DNA from: Thiomicrospira sp. XS5
GTDB taxonomy: Bacteria; Pseudomonadota; Gammaproteobacteria; Thiomicrospirales; Thiomicrospiraceae
Assembly: GCF_001507555.1 (NCBI RefSeq)
Contig: NZ_LQBO01000001.1
Coordinates: forward strand, 1,860,001-1,924,000
DNA length: 64,000 nt
Reading direction: 5' to 3'
A program made the position numbers and the translations under genes. Below, piece by piece: positions 1 through 8,808 of this stretch (the stretch's first letter is position 1; the number at the start of each line of letters is the position of its first letter). Under the pieces are notes generated by a model that had not been told where the DNA came from, did no database searches, and worked only from the letters and a program-made list of their open reading frames with translations.

Positions 1-227
1 GCCAACAGCACACCGGTCGCGATCATAAACACCGGCAGTAACAAGCTGGAACCCAAGCCGATGGCCGCTAAATCGTCGGTGCCCACTTGGCCGGACATAA
101 TCGTGTCCACCACGCCCAGCCCGGTTAAGGCCAGTTGCGCCAATAAAATTGGCACAGACAAGCGCACCAGCTGTTTCAATTCCAACCAAGAGACCCTACC
201 GGTTTTCGAAGTGGGACTATTTGTCAT
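1..227 (-). CDS. MATE family multidrug/Na+ efflux transporter, N-terminal part
   Basis: The gene runs off the left window edge, so only about 75 N-terminal residues are visible. Read from the ATG at 227, the minus strand gives a short hydrophilic start, then KQLVRLSVPILLAQLALTGL and VVDTIMSGQVG, then a second hydrophobic segment. The pattern of a first helix followed by a V-D-T-x-M-x-G turn is characteristic of MATE (NorM/DinF-like) drug:cation antiporters of the inner membrane. Its start overlaps the end of the upstream membrane-protein gene by 11 nt, so the two are probably co-translated. The substrate cannot be judged from this fragment. Confidence 0.8.
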   Translation of the reverse strand, partial: MTNSPTSKTGRVSWLELKQLVRLSVPILLAQLALTGLGVVDTIMSGQVGTDDLAAIGLGSSLLLPVFMIATGVLL

Positions 228-648
228 GCGGCGTGTTTGTTTCGGACTCAGAGGTTGTTTTTTTTGAAGCGGAAGGCGAATCCGGCTGACGGTCGCTTGG
301 AACGTCTTCTTCGCGTTCCCAATAGCGATCTTCCAAGTTCGGATCCAGTTCATCGCTCAGCTCAGAGGCATCACTCGGCAGCTGAATGATTTTGTCCGAC
401 CAGAACAGAATAATTAAGACTTTCAGCCCCCAGAAAATCATGGCGTACACCACCAGCGCGAACACCAGCACCACCGGCAACCCGAGCAATAAATCAACAA
501 ACAAAGCCTGCCCGGCAAAAACTTTCTGTAAAAACGCTTTTTCAATAAACGCGAAGTACAACCAATACCCCGTCCCGCCCAAACTGGCTAGCCAAACCAG
601 CCAATTCAACGGGTAGGCGATACGGGAATTTTTAAATAAACAAAACAT
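217..648 (-). CDS. Small two-helix membrane protein, unknown function
   Basis: This is a 143-residue protein I do not recognise. Hydrophobic segments lie at about residues 12-34 and 52-83. The second is long enough for one long or two tightly packed helices. The C-terminal 55 residues are acidic and rich in Ser, Glu and Asp and probably stay in the cytoplasm. It follows the NUDIX gene after 15 nt and overlaps the MATE gene start by 11 nt, which places it at the distal end of an alr-nudix-membrane protein-MATE transcription unit. No enzymatic motif is visible. Confidence 0.65.
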   Translation of the reverse strand: MFCLFKNSRIAYPLNWLVWLASLGGTGYWLYFAFIEKAFLQKVFAGQALFVDLLLGLPVVLVFALVVYAMIFWGLKVLIILFWSDKIIQLPSDASELSDELDPNLEDRYWEREEDVPSDRQPDSPSASKKTTSESETNTPHDK

Positions 649-663
649 CAGACAACGTTATCC

Positions 664-1278
664 TCAAGGCATTTGGAGCGTTTGGAGCTTTTGAAAAAAC
701 AACCATTGTAAAGCAATAATGGTACTGGCGACATTGAATTCGGCCTGCCCGAGCTTGGCTTTCGCCGTCTCAAAATCCATTTTCAACAAACGGATGTCTT
801 CCACTTCATGGGCTTGGCCCGCATGATCTGGCAAAACCGTCGAATCGACTTCCGCCGCGTACAAATGCAGTATTTCATCGCTGCCACCGGGGCTGGGATA
901 AAATTCGCAGATGAATTCAAAGGCCGCGTTCGTCACACCGGCTTCTTCATACGCTTCCCGTGCACAAGCGTCCAACTTGGTTTCGCCTTCATCGATCATA
1001 CCCGCGACCGGTTCAATCAACCAGGCCTGGGCGTTTTGCTCACTAGCATGCGTTAAGGCTCCGGCCCGGCACTGTTCAACCAACACCACTTTCTCCGACA
1101 CCAAGTCGTACAACAAAACCACCACCGCCTGGCCACGACCAAACAATTCCCGATCAATCCAAGGCGTCCAGCCACCTTGAAACAAGGTATGGCGGAAAGT
1201 CAGACGGTCAATCTTGAAAAAACCGTCGTAGCCACGTTGTTTTTCTTTCAGCTCAATGCGTTTATCGTCGGCCATCAA
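664..1278 (-). CDS. nudF: ADP-ribose pyrophosphatase-like NUDIX hydrolase
   Basis: This 204-residue NUDIX hydrolase probably cleaves ADP-ribose to AMP and ribose 5-phosphate in the cytoplasm. A complete NUDIX box (G-x5-E-x7-REAYEEAG) lies at residues 93-114, with the metal-binding REAYEE core intact. The Pro-Gly-Gly-rich stretch after the box (FYPSPGGSDEILHLYAAEV) matches the NudF/TrgB branch. The start codon overlaps the stop of alr by 4 nt, so translation is probably coupled. The assignment to ADP-ribose rather than another nucleoside diphosphate is family inference. One copy of the iterated palindrome lies in the gene at 1021-1030. Confidence 0.85.
   Translation of the reverse strand: MMADDKRIELKEKQRGYDGFFKIDRLTFRHTLFQGGWTPWIDRELFGRGQAVVVLLYDLVSEKVVLVEQCRAGALTHASEQNAQAWLIEPVAGMIDEGETKLDACAREAYEEAGVTNAAFEFICEFYPSPGGSDEILHLYAAEVDSTVLPDHAGQAHEVEDIRLLKMDFETAKAKLGQAEFNVASTIIALQWLFFQKLQTLQMP
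1021..1030. repeat. Iterated palindrome CCAGGCCTGG in nudF
   Basis: Exact copy, read as Gln-Ala-Trp in the NUDIX hydrolase. Confidence 0.9.
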
Positions 1279-2366
1279 TTCTTCACCTCAACTCTCGGCA
1301 CTCGCTGGGTGACATCACACAACAATTCGTACCCAATGGTGCCACACGCTTGCGCAATAACGTCCACCGGTAAACCTTGTCCCCAAAGGATCGCTTCATC
1401 ACCCAACGCAACCTGGTCGGCGATTTCGGTCACATCCACCGTTAACATATCCATCGACACCCGTCCCGCCATCGGCAAACGCTGTCCATGAATCAGCACC
1501 GGTGTTCCCGCTGGCGCACAGCGCGGGTAACCATCGCCATAACCGGCGGCGACCACGGCGATCAAACTCCGGCGTTCCGCCCGCCAGGTTTGACCGTATC
1601 CGACGGTTTCACCCGCTTCAATCCATTTCAAACTGGTGATTTCCGATGCCAAGGTCATGGCCGATTGCAAGCCGGGGACCGTTTCGTCGGTGGCGCAAGC
1701 ACCGTACAGCATAATGCCCGGACGCACCCATTCAAAATGACTTTGCGGATAGCGCTGCACACCGGCTGAATTGGCCAGGCTTCTCGGACAATTCAGTGTT
1801 TGGGCCACGCGATTGAAAATACTCAATTGCTTCTGGGTAAAGTCGTCGGACGTATCCGCGGAGGCGAAATGGGACATTAAGTTCAAATGCACCGACATGG
1901 GCAAACGTTTGATGGCCGCTAGCACTCGTTCCATATCACTTTCATCAAAGCCCAGACGATGCATGCCGGTGTCCAATTTCAGCCAGATCGTCAGCGGCGT
2001 CGTTACATGGCTCGTTTTCAGCCAATTCAATTGTTCCCAGTTATGCACGGCGAATTCCAGCCGGTGCTGAATCGCCAACTCCAATTCCGCTTCGGAAAAC
2101 AAGCCTTCCAAAATCACAATCGGATGCAAAAACCCTTTTTGGCGCAAAAAAATCGCTTCGTCAATGGAAGCCACGCCATAGCCGTCGGCTTCAGCTAATT
2201 CCCGTGCCACCCGTTCGGCGCCGTGACCGTAGCCGTTGGACTTAATAATCGCCAGTACTTTCGCTTTGGGCGCAAAGCGTTTCACAACATTCAGATTATT
2301 ACGAAGAGCGTTTAAATGGATACGAGCTTGAATCGGACGATACGCGGTCATGGCATCACCCGGCAT
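1275..2366 (-). CDS. alr: Alanine racemase
   Basis: This PLP enzyme makes D-alanine for peptidoglycan. The PLP lysine lies in the canonical KSNGYGHG motif (Lys42 from the first ATG), and the catalytic tyrosine region AAGYGDGYPR is present in the C-terminal barrel domain. The length of 363 residues is normal. A second ATG five codons inside (2351) is an equally plausible start, since neither has a strong Shine-Dalgarno. The gene follows dnaB on the same strand, as in many gammaproteobacteria (dnaB-alr), and overlaps nudF by 4 nt downstream. Confidence 0.95.
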   Translation of the reverse strand: MPGDAMTAYRPIQARIHLNALRNNLNVVKRFAPKAKVLAIIKSNGYGHGAERVARELAEADGYGVASIDEAIFLRQKGFLHPIVILEGLFSEAELELAIQHRLEFAVHNWEQLNWLKTSHVTTPLTIWLKLDTGMHRLGFDESDMERVLAAIKRLPMSVHLNLMSHFASADTSDDFTQKQLSIFNRVAQTLNCPRSLANSAGVQRYPQSHFEWVRPGIMLYGACATDETVPGLQSAMTLASEITSLKWIEAGETVGYGQTWRAERRSLIAVVAAGYGDGYPRCAPAGTPVLIHGQRLPMAGRVSMDMLTVDVTEIADQVALGDEAILWGQGLPVDVIAQACGTIGYELLCDVTQRVPRVEVKN

Positions 2367-2425
2367 CTCAAGGAAGGTTGTTCAGACATCCTGTGGCTAC
2401 CTTTTTGCAGGCGGTTAACAAATAA

Positions 2426-3847
2426 TTAATAAGGATCGTCGGGCACATCAAACCCGGCGTAGTTTTCGAATTTGGTGTATTGCCCCATAAAGGTCAAACG
2501 AATGTTCGCCAGAGCCCCGTTACGGTGTTTACCGAGAATGATTTCCGCCGTGCCTTTGTCATCGGTATCGGGATTATAGACTTCGTCACGATAGATGAAA
2601 ATAATCAAATCCGCATCCTGCTCAATCGCCCCAGATTCACGCAAGTCCGCCATTTTAGGGCGCTTGTCCGGGCGTTGCTCCAGGTTACGACTCAACTGGG
2701 ACAACGCAATCACCGGCACATTTAATTCCTTAGCGATGGCCTTTAAGCCACGGGAAATTTCCGAGATTTCATTGACTCGGTTGTCGGTATTGGTGGAACC
2801 GCGCATCAACTGTAGGTAATCGATCACAATCAAGCCCAAACCGGTCATTTTTTCTTCCGGATTTTCCACTCCCTCTTCGACGGCTTTTTTAAACTGGGCA
2901 TCACGAATATCTTTATCAATTCGACGGGCTCTGGCACGCAAATCCGTAATCATCAGGGCCGGTGTATCGTCAATGAAGAATTGAGTTTGCGACAACATAC
3001 TGACCGCTTTATTCAAGCTCGGCCAATCTTCCTGTTGCAGCTTACCGGTTCGAATACGCTCGGCATCGATTTTGCCGATGGAACTGATCATTCTCAACAC
3101 CAGTTGTTCCCCCGGCATCTCCATACTGAACACCGCCACCGGATTACTTTGCATGGCGATATTTTCTGCCAGGTTCATCGAAAAGGTGGTTTTCCCCATC
3201 GATGGACGGCCCGCCACAATAATCAAATCACCATTCTGCAAGCCGGACGTCACCTCATCGAATTCCGACAACTTCGTCGCCAGGCCGGTAATGGAACCGT
3301 CGGAATTGAAACGCTCGTCAATCGTGCTAACCGCACGGCTCAACAAACTTTCCATGGTTTCATATTCACGCTGTTTGCCAGAACCGTGTTCGGCAATGCC
3401 CATCACCCGGGATTCGGCCAAGTCGAGTACTTCGCGAATGTCTTTGCCCTGCGGGAAATAACTCGCTTCGGAAATTTCATTGGAAACCGCAATCAACGAG
3501 CGCAAGATGGATTTTTCGCGAACGGTTTCGGCGTAGAACTCAATATTCACCGACCCCGGCGTATTGGACACCAAGTCGATCAAGTACTGCTTATCGCCGA
3601 CGTCTTCCAACTTTCCGGTGGATTCCAGCATTTCAATGACCGTAACCAGGTCGAACGGTTTATTGCGTTCGCTGAGCTGGGTGATGGCCATGTAAATCAG
3701 CTGGTGTTGATGGGTATAGAAATCCTCCGCTTTCAGCACCACCGAAATATCGGAAAACTTTTCATTATCCAACATCAGCCCACCGATAACAGACTGTTCG
3801 GATTCAATCGAGTGCGGCGGAGTTTTAAATAGAGCTTCTTGAGTCAT
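2426..3847 (-). CDS. dnaB: Replicative DNA helicase DnaB
   Basis: This 473-residue hexameric 5'-3' helicase unwinds DNA at the replication fork. The N-terminal DnaB domain (about residues 10-115) is followed by the RecA-like motor with Walker A GRPSMGKT at 213-220, the Walker B region LIVIDYLQLM and the arginine-rich KHRNG segment near the C-terminus. No intein is present, although DnaB is a common intein host. It lies downstream of the rpsF-rplI operon but is separated from rplI by a terminator, so it probably has its own promoter in the 3850-4000 region. Confidence 0.97.
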   Translation of the reverse strand: MTQEALFKTPPHSIESEQSVIGGLMLDNEKFSDISVVLKAEDFYTHQHQLIYMAITQLSERNKPFDLVTVIEMLESTGKLEDVGDKQYLIDLVSNTPGSVNIEFYAETVREKSILRSLIAVSNEISEASYFPQGKDIREVLDLAESRVMGIAEHGSGKQREYETMESLLSRAVSTIDERFNSDGSITGLATKLSEFDEVTSGLQNGDLIIVAGRPSMGKTTFSMNLAENIAMQSNPVAVFSMEMPGEQLVLRMISSIGKIDAERIRTGKLQQEDWPSLNKAVSMLSQTQFFIDDTPALMITDLRARARRIDKDIRDAQFKKAVEEGVENPEEKMTGLGLIVIDYLQLMRGSTNTDNRVNEISEISRGLKAIAKELNVPVIALSQLSRNLEQRPDKRPKMADLRESGAIEQDADLIIFIYRDEVYNPDTDDKGTAEIILGKHRNGALANIRLTFMGQYTKFENYAGFDVPDDPY

Positions 3848-3965
3848 GCGGCGGTCAAACTATTCCATCGTTATCGTGTCGGAAGAAGGTTACTATTATA
3901 CGGGGAATTACCCGGTTTTGGATTCGATTTTCATAATGGATTCGGAGGCGGCGAACAAGGCGGGC

Positions 3966-3980
3966 TGACAGCGGCTGTCA
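3966..3980. repeat. Perfect inverted repeat upstream of dnaB
   Basis: TGACAGC and GCTGTCA are separated by one G. The repeat lies about 120 nt upstream of the dnaB start and 20 nt beyond the rplI terminator. It could be an operator or a second hairpin. No protein is assigned. Confidence 0.4.
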
Positions 3981-3992
3981 TAAAAAAAGGAC

Positions 3993-4020
3993 AAAAAAAA
4001 AGCGAGGATAAACCTCGCTT
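3993..4020 (-). terminator. Rho-independent terminator after rplI
   Basis: The stem AAGCGAGG/CCTCGCTT (4000-4007 and 4013-4020) is followed, in the minus direction, by a run of Ts, 40 nt downstream of the rplI stop. It separates the ribosomal protein operon from dnaB. Confidence 0.85.
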
Positions 4021-4058
4021 TCAAGCTGACATCATGTCAGAAAGTTCAGGACAATTTA

Positions 4059-4511
4059 TTATTGCTCTGTTGGTTTCACATCCACAGTGATGGATGCAAC
4101 GACATCAGAGTGCAACTCAACGTCGAATTCAAATGTACCAACGAAACGGATCGCCCCTTCTGGCATGCGAACGTTTTTACGCTCGACTTCAAAACCGGCA
4201 TTTGACAAAGCGTCTGCAATGTCCGCCGTACCGATGGAACCGAACAGTTTCCCTTCGTCACCGGCAACGGATTCGATCGTGACAACCACGCCGTTCATTT
4301 TTTCATAAACCGCTTGAGCCGCTGCCAATGCTTCGGCCGCTTGTTTTTCCAACTCAGCACGACGCGCTTCAAACTCAGCGATGTTTTCTTTGGTCGCTGG
4401 CTTGGCTTTTCCTTGTGGAATCAAGAAATTACGTGCAAAACCTGATTTAACAGTAACCTGATCGCCCAAGGACCCTAGGTTCTGTACTTTTTCAAGTAAA
4501 ATAACATTCAT
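4059..4511 (-). CDS. rplI: 50S ribosomal protein bL9
   Basis: This 150-residue large-subunit protein has the typical N-terminal domain beginning [19 protein letters not shown], the long connecting helix (about residues 45-75) and the C-terminal rRNA-binding domain. It is the last gene of the rpsF-rpsR-DUF2232-rplI operon and is followed by a clear terminator. Length and order are standard for gammaproteobacteria carrying a YybS-like gene between rpsR and rplI. Confidence 0.97.
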   Translation of the reverse strand: MNVILLEKVQNLGSLGDQVTVKSGFARNFLIPQGKAKPATKENIAEFEARRAELEKQAAEALAAAQAVYEKMNGVVVTIESVAGDEGKLFGSIGTADIADALSNAGFEVERKNVRMPEGAIRFVGTFEFDVELHSDVVASITVDVKPTEQ

Positions 4512-4545
4512 GGCTAAAACCTCTAAAGTTAAATTCTTTAAGACC

Positions 4546-5433
4546 TTACTCGGTCTCTGTCCATCGGTTTCGGATATCCACCCAAATGTCTATCAAACCG
4601 ATGGTTGCTAAAATTAAAACTGCCTGTGGAAACAAAAACAAAAGCACATACAAGCCGCCCAACCACATTGAGCTCATCTGCCGCTTGTTGACGGTGTGAT
4701 GCGCCACGGCCAAGCCTTGGAACATCAATCCCGCCATCAACACGCCGGACAAATCCTGAATCAAACCGTTTTGGGTAAATAACCCAACCAGCGCCACAAA
4801 GACGGCCAGCCCGGCGATTCCTTTCGGCAACCGAATTTCATAAAAATCGGTGCGGAACTGTCCCGGTACGTACAAGGCACTTTGCCACCAACGTCCCAAC
4901 AGCACGATGGAGAACCACAATACCACCACAAACATGGCGAGCAGCATGGTTGCGACCTTCGTCAGGTCTTCAAACATCGCCTGAGGGAACGGCGTTCCGG
5001 TTTGTTCGAAAACCGGTTGCACAAATTCCTTGAACACTTGCTGCCACCAAACCGCGGTATCTCCGACGGCCAGGTGGAAGGCGATAACACCCGCTCCAAC
5101 AATCAGCATGTTCAGACTCAAACTCAACGCCATGGAACTGGTGTTGCGTAAGACCCAGCTTAACAGCCAAATCGGGAGCATATACTCGATGACGCCGACT
5201 ACGCCCGGCCAAATCGAACCGGACATAAACAGGGTCAAGCCCAGTGTCACCGCGACAGCAGCGGCTAAAACTTTCAATCCTTCAATTTCACCGATTCTCA
5301 GCGTGACCAGTGAAATAATCGCGCCCACCAGAATTCCCAGTGGGGCGATCCAGACAGTCAGTGCGGATAACAACAGTGTTGCAATGAAGGCCTGCATCGG
5401 TCCTTTCATTACATAGTTAGCAACACCTAGCAT
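4546..5433 (-). CDS. DUF2232 (YybS-like) polytopic membrane protein
   Basis: This 295-residue inner-membrane protein has about eight hydrophobic segments spread along its whole length. Its position between rpsR and rplI, together with its composition, matches the DUF2232/YybS family. That family is often found in this operon, and its function is not established. A good Shine-Dalgarno (AAAGGA) lies six nt before the ATG at 5433. Co-transcription with ribosomal proteins suggests a growth-linked envelope role, but that is inference only. Confidence 0.8.
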   Translation of the reverse strand: MLGVANYVMKGPMQAFIATLLLSALTVWIAPLGILVGAIISLVTLRIGEIEGLKVLAAAVAVTLGLTLFMSGSIWPGVVGVIEYMLPIWLLSWVLRNTSSMALSLSLNMLIVGAGVIAFHLAVGDTAVWWQQVFKEFVQPVFEQTGTPFPQAMFEDLTKVATMLLAMFVVVLWFSIVLLGRWWQSALYVPGQFRTDFYEIRLPKGIAGLAVFVALVGLFTQNGLIQDLSGVLMAGLMFQGLAVAHHTVNKRQMSSMWLGGLYVLLFLFPQAVLILATIGLIDIWVDIRNRWTETE

Positions 5434-5470
5434 TGTCTGTCCTTTGCTTGCTTCCTAATACAAATACGAA

Positions 5471-5698
5471 TTACTTATGCTGATCTGTATAAGGCAATAG
5501 CGCCAAGTAACGAGCGCGCTTGATAGCCGTAGCTAGCTGACGCTGGTATTTAGCACTGGTTCCAGTGATACGACTCGGAACGATTTTACCTGTTTCAGTA
5601 ATGTAGCTTTTCAAGGTATCCAGATCTTTATAATCGATCTCTTTAACACCCTCTACCGTGAAACGACAGAATTTTTTTCTTCCAAAACCTCTAGCCAT
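5471..5698 (-). CDS. rpsR: 30S ribosomal protein bS18
   Basis: This 75-residue basic small-subunit protein starts [17 protein letters not shown] and carries the conserved core with [15 protein letters not shown] and ARYLALLPY. It forms a heterodimer with bS6 on the platform of the 30S subunit. It begins two nt after the rpsF stop, so translation is probably coupled. Confidence 0.97.
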   Translation of the reverse strand: MARGFGRKKFCRFTVEGVKEIDYKDLDTLKSYITETGKIVPSRITGTSAKYQRQLATAIKRARYLALLPYTDQHK

Positions 5699-5700
5699 GA

Positions 5701-6042
5701 TTACTCTCCTCTACGCTTATCTTCTTTCTGAGAAGCCATAACAGACGGCTCAGTATCAGCTGATTTACGCTTGATGAACATGTTGCGCAAAACCGCATCG
5801 TTGTAGTAGAACAAATTATCCAACTCGTCCAATGTTTCCTGGTCACATTCGATGTTCATCAAAACATAGTGTGCTTTGTGGACTTTGTTGATTAGATAAG
5901 CCAGTTGACGACGACCCCAGTCTTCAAGACGGTGAACCGCTCCACCTTTCTCTTCGATCAGACCACGGTAACGTTCAATCATTGCAGGAACCTGTTCGCT
6001 TTGATCAGGGTGCACTAAAAATACGACTTCATAATGACGCAT
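5701..6042 (-). CDS. rpsF: 30S ribosomal protein bS6
   Basis: This 113-residue protein starts [19 protein letters not shown] and has the conserved [11 protein letters not shown] segment and an acidic, lysine-containing tail. It is the first gene of the operon. The roughly 100-nt leader between the predicted promoter and the ATG contains ACCGGTCCGAATCGG. That could be part of an S6:S18 autoregulatory RNA, but I could not verify the fold by eye. A strong Shine-Dalgarno (AAGGAG) precedes the ATG. Confidence 0.97.
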   Translation of the reverse strand: MRHYEVVFLVHPDQSEQVPAMIERYRGLIEEKGGAVHRLEDWGRRQLAYLINKVHKAHYVLMNIECDQETLDELDNLFYYNDAVLRNMFIKRKSADTEPSVMASQKEDKRRGE

Positions 6043-6139
6043 TTATTGATCTCCTTATGGATTAAAACTAAGCTTCCCAAGCCCGATTCGGACCGGTGAA
6101 GCAAGGAAATTCAGAATTTAAACAAACTGAAAGCGCAGT

Positions 6140-6167
6140 ATTATAAACACTTTCCGTATTTTTTCAA
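6140..6167 (-). promoter_or_regulatory. Sigma-70 type promoter of the rpsF operon
   Basis: On the minus strand a TTGAAA -35 box (6162-6167) and a perfect TATAAT -10 box (6140-6145) are separated by 16 nt. The predicted transcript leader is about 90 nt. Confidence 0.7.
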
Positions 6168-6245
6168 ACAGAAAAACCGCTATTTATTTGAAAAACAACA
6201 AGTATTTTAATAACTATTTAAAAGGTGTGTGAGAACGGAATACAA

Positions 6246-6269
6246 AAAACCACCAGGCCTGGTGGTTTT
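6246..6269 (-). terminator. Terminator of the flavodoxin gene built on the iterated palindrome
   Basis: A perfect 24-bp palindrome with CCAGGCCTGG (6253-6262) at its centre is flanked by A and T runs on both sides. It lies 59 nt after the flavodoxin stop. As the T run exists in both directions it could terminate either strand, but the neighbour on the other side is the divergent rpsF promoter region. Confidence 0.85.
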
Positions 6270-6328
6270 GAACGAAAAACGCATCGCGAAAACGCCCGTA
6301 TTTCCTGAGCGCTTTCACAGAAACTCGG

Positions 6329-6844
6329 TTACAGTCCCATTTCCTCTTTGATTTGATCAACCCATTGATCAACGCGCTCGGCGGTCATTTCAGGCTGCTG
6401 GTCTTCATCAATGGCCAAGCCCACAAAAAACTCGCCATCTTCTGTCACCGCTTTAGACTCATCGAACTCAAAACCGTCCGTAGACCAATACCCTGCCGGG
6501 ATCGCTCCATTTTCCAAGGCGATGTCGTGCATCATGCCCATCGCGTCCAGGAAGTACTCCGCGTAATCGGCTTGATCCCCCAAACCGAAACAGGCCACCG
6601 TTTTGTCGGTAAAATCAATGGCTTTAAAATCTTCCCAAAAATCGTCCCAGCTGCTTTGCAGCTCACCATAATACCAAGTCGGTTGCCCCAGAATGATCTT
6701 GTCATATTTGGCGAAATCTTCCGGACTGGCCGTCGCGACATCATAAACATCCACCAGATCGCTTCCGATCTTGTCTTTAATCATATCCGCAACACGCTCG
6801 GTGTTTCCTGTATCCGTTCCATAGAATAGGCCGACTTGACTCAT
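6329..6844 (-). CDS. fldA: Flavodoxin, long-chain type
   Basis: This 171-residue FMN-binding electron carrier acts in the cytoplasm. The phosphate-binding loop GTDTGNTE is at residues 9-16, and the isoalloxazine-flanking loops (PTWYYGELQSSWDD and CFGLGDQADYAEYF) are recognisable. The insertion typical of long-chain flavodoxins (FldA/NifF) is present. The gene stands alone with its own terminator. No clear Fur box was found in the 200 nt upstream, so iron-dependent control is not shown. Confidence 0.93.
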   Translation of the reverse strand: MSQVGLFYGTDTGNTERVADMIKDKIGSDLVDVYDVATASPEDFAKYDKIILGQPTWYYGELQSSWDDFWEDFKAIDFTDKTVACFGLGDQADYAEYFLDAMGMMHDIALENGAIPAGYWSTDGFEFDESKAVTEDGEFFVGLAIDEDQQPEMTAERVDQWVDQIKEEMGL

Positions 6845-7046
6845 GTTTAAACCCTTTTTAAAAGTTATCCATTTCTTGTAAAATGCGTGACTAAGCTTTG
6901 ATAGTCGCGCCTTACAAGACCGACAATGTGAATTTAAGTATACGAAAAACGGCGTGGGGAAACCACCCGTCCTACAAGTTATTTCGTGCTGCGCATCATA
7001 GCATAAAGTTTAACTATCGCATTTCAAAAAAAACTTATTACCAACA

Positions 7047-7274
7047 ATGAAGAAAACTAATTCTGACAACCCGCCCATCGACTGTTTTCAGTGCGAACAC
7101 TTCTTCGTCACTTGGGATGCGAACCAACCGCGTGGCTGCAGAGCCTTCGGGTTTAAAACCAAACAATTACCGAGTGTCGTCGTTCTCGAATCGTCCGGCC
7201 AACCCTGCATGAAATTCAAACCCAAACGTCGCCCACCGCCATCCGACACAAAAGACAACGGCTGGATTGCTTAA
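7047..7274 (+). CDS. Small Cys-rich conserved protein, probable metal binder
   Basis: This 75-residue soluble protein has four cysteines arranged as CxxC (residues 14 and 17), then one in RGCRAFGF and one in GQPCMKF, which would suit a single zinc or iron site. The segment CEHFFVTWDANQPRGCRAFG resembles a short uncharacterised family I have seen in proteobacterial genomes, but I cannot name it with certainty. It lies between the flavodoxin and ampD genes without an obvious functional link. Confidence 0.7.
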   Translation: MKKTNSDNPPIDCFQCEHFFVTWDANQPRGCRAFGFKTKQLPSVVVLESSGQPCMKFKPKRRPPPSDTKDNGWIA

Positions 7275-7296
7275 CTCCGCTTATTGATTGAATGTC

Positions 7297-7860
7297 TTAA
7301 CCGGACTTGAGCGCTTCGATAAAATCCCACATAAAGTACGGCCCCGGATCGGTTTTTCGGCCTGGTGCAATATCGCTGTGTCCGCGAATGCGATCTAATG
7401 AAAGCGATGGATAGGTTTCCGTCATCGCTTGAATCACCTGTTTCAAGGTGTCATATTGCGATGCGGTGTAAGGCGTTTCATCCGTGCCTTCCAACTCGAT
7501 ACCAATGGAAAAGTCGTTGCACGCCGTACGGTCTCCAAACTGCGACACCCCGGCATGCCAAGCCCGCTTATTGAGCGGCACAAACTGAAACAACTCGCCT
7601 GCACGGTTAATAAACAGATGTGATGACACTTTAAGCGATTGAATTTGCTTATAGTATTCATCCTCATCAGGATTTAATGCATTGGTAAACAACTGCTCGA
7701 CCCCTTTGCCGCCAAAACGACCGGGCGGCAAACTGATGCCATGAATTACGATCAGATGTAAATCGGATTCATCTGGACGATCATCCGCATTCGGGCTTGG
7801 AATGTAGTGCGCACCTTGAAAAAGATGGCTATTCGGGTCAAGTGTTAATGGGCTTTTCAT
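7297..7860 (-). CDS. ampD: 1,6-anhydro-N-acetylmuramyl-L-alanine amidase AmpD
   Basis: This 187-residue zinc amidase of the cytoplasm cleaves the peptide from anhydro-muropeptides during cell-wall recycling. The expected zinc ligands are visible: the His in LIVIHGISLPPG near the N-terminus, the His in IRGHSDIAPGRKTDPGP and the Asp of KTDPG. No signal peptide is present, which supports AmpD over periplasmic amidases. It is divergent from nadC, an arrangement seen elsewhere (ampD-nadC neighbours). Confidence 0.92.
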   Translation of the reverse strand: MKSPLTLDPNSHLFQGAHYIPSPNADDRPDESDLHLIVIHGISLPPGRFGGKGVEQLFTNALNPDEDEYYKQIQSLKVSSHLFINRAGELFQFVPLNKRAWHAGVSQFGDRTACNDFSIGIELEGTDETPYTASQYDTLKQVIQAMTETYPSLSLDRIRGHSDIAPGRKTDPGPYFMWDFIEALKSG

Positions 7861-7949
7861 ATGTCAGATAGTATAATCGAAAAGAATCGGCCATGAGAAC
7901 TCACATGGATAAGAAACGGACAAGAAGCCTTTATTGAACCTTGATTACT

Positions 7950-8798
7950 ATGCCAGAAATAAACTATTTTAATGATTTGCACACCAACGTTGCCAACGCC
8001 CTCGCCGAAGACATCGGCCGTGGCGACTTGAGCGCCAGTTTTCTCCCTGAGCACCAAATGGCGACAGCCACGGTCATTGCAAAAGAAGACGCCCTTGTTT
8101 GCGGACGCCCCTGGTTTGACGAAGTCATGCGTCAAGTCGATGAACGCATTGAAATCCACTGGCATTGTGATGAAGGTGAAGCCGTCAAAAACGGCACCTT
8201 AGTGTGCGAACTTAAAGGGCCAGCGGCCGCCATCTTATCGGCGGAACGCAGTGCTTTGAATTTTCTGCAAACTTTATCGGCCACGGCCACGATCACCCAT
8301 CAATACGTCAAACAACTGGAAGGCACTCAAACCCGCTTGTTAGACACACGTAAAACCCTGCCGGGTTTACGATTGGCACAAAAATACGCGGTTCACTGCG
8401 GCGGTGGCACCAACCACCGGATCGGCCTTTACGACGCCATTCTCCTGAAAGAGAATCACATTATGGCCGCCGGCGGCATTGATGCGGCGGTTCAACAAGC
8501 CCGTCAGCACCACGCCGGCAAAACTGTTGAGGTGGAAACCGAAAACCTCAACGAGGTCAAACAAGCGCTCGAAGCCGGCGCGGACATTATTATGCTGGAT
8601 AATTTTTCGCTCACGGACATGCATGAAGCGGTTAAAATGGTGAATCATCAGGCAAAGCTGGAAGTCTCCGGCAATGTCGAGCTGCCGCATTTAACGGAAC
8701 TGGCAACAACGGGCGTTGACTTTATCTCCACTGGCGCAATCACCAAACACATTCGAGCGATTGATTACTCCATGCGCTTTGATTTAGAGAAAGGTTAA
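7950..8798 (+). CDS. nadC: Nicotinate-nucleotide pyrophosphorylase (quinolinate phosphoribosyltransferase)
   Basis: This NAD biosynthesis enzyme converts quinolinate and PRPP to nicotinate mononucleotide. The family motifs LLDTRKTLPGLR, KYAVHCGGGTNHRIGLYDAILLK and the C-terminal SGNVELPH...TGVDFISTGAITKH are intact. The open frame extends to a TTG at 7941, but the ATG at 7950 is the likelier start; neither has a strong ribosome binding site. TATAAT at 7872-7877 could be the -10 element, without a good -35 box. A Kef-type antiporter gene follows after 10 nt. Confidence 0.95.
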   Translation: MPEINYFNDLHTNVANALAEDIGRGDLSASFLPEHQMATATVIAKEDALVCGRPWFDEVMRQVDERIEIHWHCDEGEAVKNGTLVCELKGPAAAILSAERSALNFLQTLSATATITHQYVKQLEGTQTRLLDTRKTLPGLRLAQKYAVHCGGGTNHRIGLYDAILLKENHIMAAGGIDAAVQQARQHHAGKTVEVETENLNEVKQALEAGADIIMLDNFSLTDMHEAVKMVNHQAKLEVSGNVELPHLTELATTGVDFISTGAITKHIRAIDYSMRFDLEKG

Positions 8799-8808
8799 CC
8801 CGAACACT

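Noticed and set aside
2981-3832. Long plus-strand open frame (283 codons) opposite dnaB
   Set aside because: It is an antisense shadow of a highly conserved gene. Its composition is His/Gln/Arg-rich without domain features.
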